Part shown: positions 3,892-5,753 of the stretch, one piece after another
How the letters are laid out: every line of letters begins with the position of its first letter
How positions within the stretch are numbered: the first letter of the stretch is position 1
NCBI RefSeq assembly: GCF_029762515.1
Contig: NZ_JARVGN010000111.1
Location: 1 to 5,753 of the forward strand
DNA: 5,753 nt
Reading direction: 5' to 3'
Source of the DNA: Methanocalculus sp.
Lineage (GTDB): Archaea > Halobacteriota > Methanomicrobia > Methanomicrobiales > Methanocorpusculaceae
The notes under the pieces: generated by a model
Database searches by the model: none
Seen by the model: only the letters and a program-made list of their open reading frames with translations
Told to the model about the DNA's origin: nothing
Translations under genes and position numbers: made by a program

Positions 3892-5111
3892 TGGGAGATG
3901 ACTATGAACCTGAAATCTTAATTGAAGTACAAAACCTCTCAAAAATATTTGGAAGCAAGCCGGAGAAGGCACTCAGGATGCTCAGGGACGGGAAGACAAA
4001 GAACGAAATTCTTGAAAAGACCGGCCAGACCGTCGGGCTGAATAACATCTCGTTTCAGGTATTCAAAGGGGAGATATTCGTCCTGATGGGCCTCTCGGGG
4101 TGCGGAAAATCAACGCTTCTTCGGTGTTTAAACCGTCTCATCGACCCGACTGTTGGGAGTATCGTCATCAATGGGAATGATGTTGTGACGATGAATGAGG
4201 ATGAGATCAGGGATTTCCGGAGAAAGCAGGCCGGAATGATCTTCCAGAATTTTGCACTCCTCCCGCATAAAACCGTCCTCGACAATGTTGCATTCGGCCT
4301 TGAAATTCAGGGAATGGCACTTGAAGAGCGGCATGCAAAAGCAGCTGAGGCACTGAAACTGGTCGGGCTTGCCGGATATGAGCAGAGCATGCCCGATCAA
4401 CTCTCGGGGGGGATGAAGCAACGGGTGGGGCTTGCCCGTGCACTCGCAAGCGATGCCGAAATCCTGCTGATGGATGAGGCATTCAGTGCACTTGATCCAT
4501 TGATCCGGAGAGATATGCAGGATGAGCTGATCGAACTTCAGGAGCGGCTGAATAAGACGATCATCTTTGTCACCCACGATCTCGATGAAGCACTGAAGCT
4601 TGGAAGCCGGATTGCACTGATGAAGGATGGAAAGATCATCCAGGTCGGAACGTCTGAGGAGATCCTGATGAACCCAAGCAACGACTATGTCGAGCGGTTC
4701 GTTGCCGATGTCGATATGACCAGGGTGCTGACCGCACAGGATGTGATGAAGAAGGCGGATCCGGTCATCTCATGCAGGAGCGGACCGCGTCTTGCTGCAC
4801 GCCTGATGAAGGAGTATGGTATATCAAGCCTCTTTGTCGTGACACAGCACCGCCTGCTGAAGGGGATTGTCTTGATCGACGATGTTGTGGAGGCGGTCAA
4901 AAAAGATCATACGACCCTTGAAGAGATCGTTGTCAATGATCTTACAATAATCGATCTCACAACTCCGCTTGGCGATATTATCCCGATCATTGCCGATAGT
5001 AAATATCCACTCCCGGTCGTTGATCAGGACGGCAAACTGAAAGGGATCATCGTGAGAGGATCGGTCCTATCAGCATTAGCACGAAAGGAGAGTGAGCCAA
5101 TTGTCGCTTAA
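3891..5111 (+). CDS. proV: Glycine betaine/proline-type ABC transporter ATP-binding protein with CBS domains
   Basis: This 406-residue ATPase energises uptake of osmoprotectants such as glycine betaine or proline betaine. It closely follows ProV/OpuAA. The N-terminal extension carries the family-specific segment FGSKPEKALRMLRDGKTKNE (20-39). The ATPase domain has Walker A GLSGCGKST (67-75), the Q-loop at Q119, signature LSGGMKQRVGLARA (171-184), Walker B ILLMDE (191-196), the SALD D-loop and the H-loop H229. Two CBS domains follow (about 283-340 and 345-400), which in OpuA-type transporters sense ionic strength or cyclic di-AMP; which applies here cannot be told. All catalytic residues are present and the length is normal. 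The permease gene overlaps its end, so the ATPase and permease are made together. The exact substrate within the betaine/proline/carnitine/choline group is inferred only from family similarity. Confidence 0.95.
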   Translation: MGDDYEPEILIEVQNLSKIFGSKPEKALRMLRDGKTKNEILEKTGQTVGLNNISFQVFKGEIFVLMGLSGCGKSTLLRCLNRLIDPTVGSIVINGNDVVTMNEDEIRDFRRKQAGMIFQNFALLPHKTVLDNVAFGLEIQGMALEERHAKAAEALKLVGLAGYEQSMPDQLSGGMKQRVGLARALASDAEILLMDEAFSALDPLIRRDMQDELIELQERLNKTIIFVTHDLDEALKLGSRIALMKDGKIIQVGTSEEILMNPSNDYVERFVADVDMTRVLTAQDVMKKADPVISCRSGPRLAARLMKEYGISSLFVVTQHRLLKGIVLIDDVVEAVKKDHTTLEEIVVNDLTIIDLTTPLGDIIPIIADSKYPLPVVDQDGKLKGIIVRGSVLSALARKESEPIVA

Positions 5112-5753
5112 TTATTCAATCGATCTTCCAAAAATCCCAATCGGACAGTTTGTATCCGATATCGTCGACTGGATTGAGGCGAACCTCGGGTGGCTGCTGG
5201 ACGGGATCACTGCAGTTCTCCGATTCCTCTTAAACGGCTTCCAGGATATCCTGACATTGCTCCCGCCGCTTGTAATGATCCCGATTCTGGGTATCCTCAT
5301 CTTCCTGATCACCCGGAGAGATGTACGGCTCTCGCTCCTGAGCATTGCCGGACTGCTCCTGATCTGGAACCTCCAGCTCTGGAGCCATGCGATGATGACG
5401 CTTGCACTCGTCCTTGCATCAACCATCATCGCCCTGTTGATCGGGATACCGATCGGCATCCTTGCAGCAAGCAATGACTCTGTCAATGCTGTTGTCAGGG
5501 TGCTCCTCGACTTCATGCAGACGATGCCATCATTCGTCTACCTGATCCCGGCAGTCATCTTCTTCAGCCTTGGAAATGTGCCAGGCATGATCGCAACGGT
5601 TGTCTTCGCAATGCCGCCTGCAATCCGCCTGACCAACCTTGGAATCAGGCAGATCCCAATTGAGCTTATTGAAGTGGCAGATGCCTTTGGCGCAACACCC
5701 AGGCAGAAGCTGATCAAGGTGCAGCTGCCGGTTGCTCTCCCGACGATCATGGC
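5101..5753 (+). CDS. proW: Glycine betaine/proline-type ABC transporter permease, C-terminus beyond the window
   Basis: This is the membrane channel partner of the ATPase upstream. The 217 visible residues begin SLNYSIDLPKIPIGQFVSDI, continue with an amphipathic segment (VDWIEANLGWLLDGITAVL), and hold several membrane helices (about 52-70, 78-95, 99-123, 143-157 and 160-175). The EAA loop that docks on the ATPase is clear: EVADAFGATPRQKLIKVQLP (191-210). This matches ProW/OpuAB-type permeases. The start is uncertain. TTG at 5101 has AAAGGAG ending 10 bases upstream and overlaps the ATPase stop by 11 bases. An in-frame GTG at 5092 would sit only 1 base after that site. An in-frame stop at 5077-5079 rules out anything further upstream, and the next ATG lies too far inside. 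The remaining helices and the binding protein are outside the window. Confidence 0.92.
   Translation, partial: MSLNYSIDLPKIPIGQFVSDIVDWIEANLGWLLDGITAVLRFLLNGFQDILTLLPPLVMIPILGILIFLITRRDVRLSLLSIAGLLLIWNLQLWSHAMMTLALVLASTIIALLIGIPIGILAASNDSVNAVVRVLLDFMQTMPSFVYLIPAVIFFSLGNVPGMIATVVFAMPPAIRLTNLGIRQIPIELIEVADAFGATPRQKLIKVQLPVALPTIM

Noticed and set aside
4128..4577. 149-codon minus-strand ORF
   Set aside because: Antisense to the ATP-binding core of the transporter ATPase, which is unambiguous.
5112..5516. 134-codon minus-strand ORF
   Set aside because: Antisense to the permease. The plus frame shows membrane helices and, downstream, the EAA loop.

Overview
The window looks like chromosomal DNA of a euryarchaeal methanogen, most likely of the order Methanomicrobiales. 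This is inferred from gene content: a DUF371 protein and an HVO_0476-type zinc-finger protein (both families are essentially archaeal), a short archaeal thioredoxin-like protein, a membrane-anchored FKBP-like protein, and a bacterial-type exonuclease VII pair of the kind found in some Methanomicrobiales and haloarchaea. Base composition is moderate, and start signals are mixed: some genes have a good GGAGGT-type ribosome binding site, while others have none but carry an A/T-rich box about 27 bases before the ATG, as expected of leaderless archaeal transcripts. The species cannot be named from the sequence.

Layout, left to right. Bases 1-112 (minus) hold the N-terminus of a TIM-barrel sugar phosphate isomerase/AP-endonuclease-2-like protein that runs off the left edge. 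It is divergent from an exonuclease VII operon (plus): xseA 150-1394 and xseB 1378-1560, which overlap by 17 bases. xseB converges on a DUF371 gene (minus, 1567-1995). Their stop codons sit symmetrically in a strong inverted repeat that probably acts as a shared hairpin. The DUF371 gene is divergent, across 33 bases, from an HVO_0476-family zinc-finger gene (plus, 2029-2601). That gene overlaps by 6 bases the tail of a converging thioredoxin-like gene (minus, 2596-2856), which follows an FKBP-like membrane-anchored gene (minus, 2898-3617).

Bases 3618-3890 are a non-coding regulatory region with two neighbouring A/T palindromes, a candidate TATA box, a possible 13-codon upstream ORF and a perfect Shine-Dalgarno sequence. 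They lead into a glycine betaine/proline-type ABC importer: the ATPase with two CBS domains (3891-5111) and the permease (from about 5101, cut by the right edge). A substrate-binding protein would be expected further right but is not visible.

Functionally there are three themes: DNA repair/processing (exonuclease VII), a cluster of conserved archaeal proteins of unknown or folding/redox-type function, and osmoprotectant uptake. No mobile element, CRISPR array, tRNA or rRNA was seen. No clearly new multi-gene system is evident. The most unusual items are the stop-codon hairpin between xseB and the DUF371 gene, the compact leaderless-style promoters, and the structured leader of the transporter operon.
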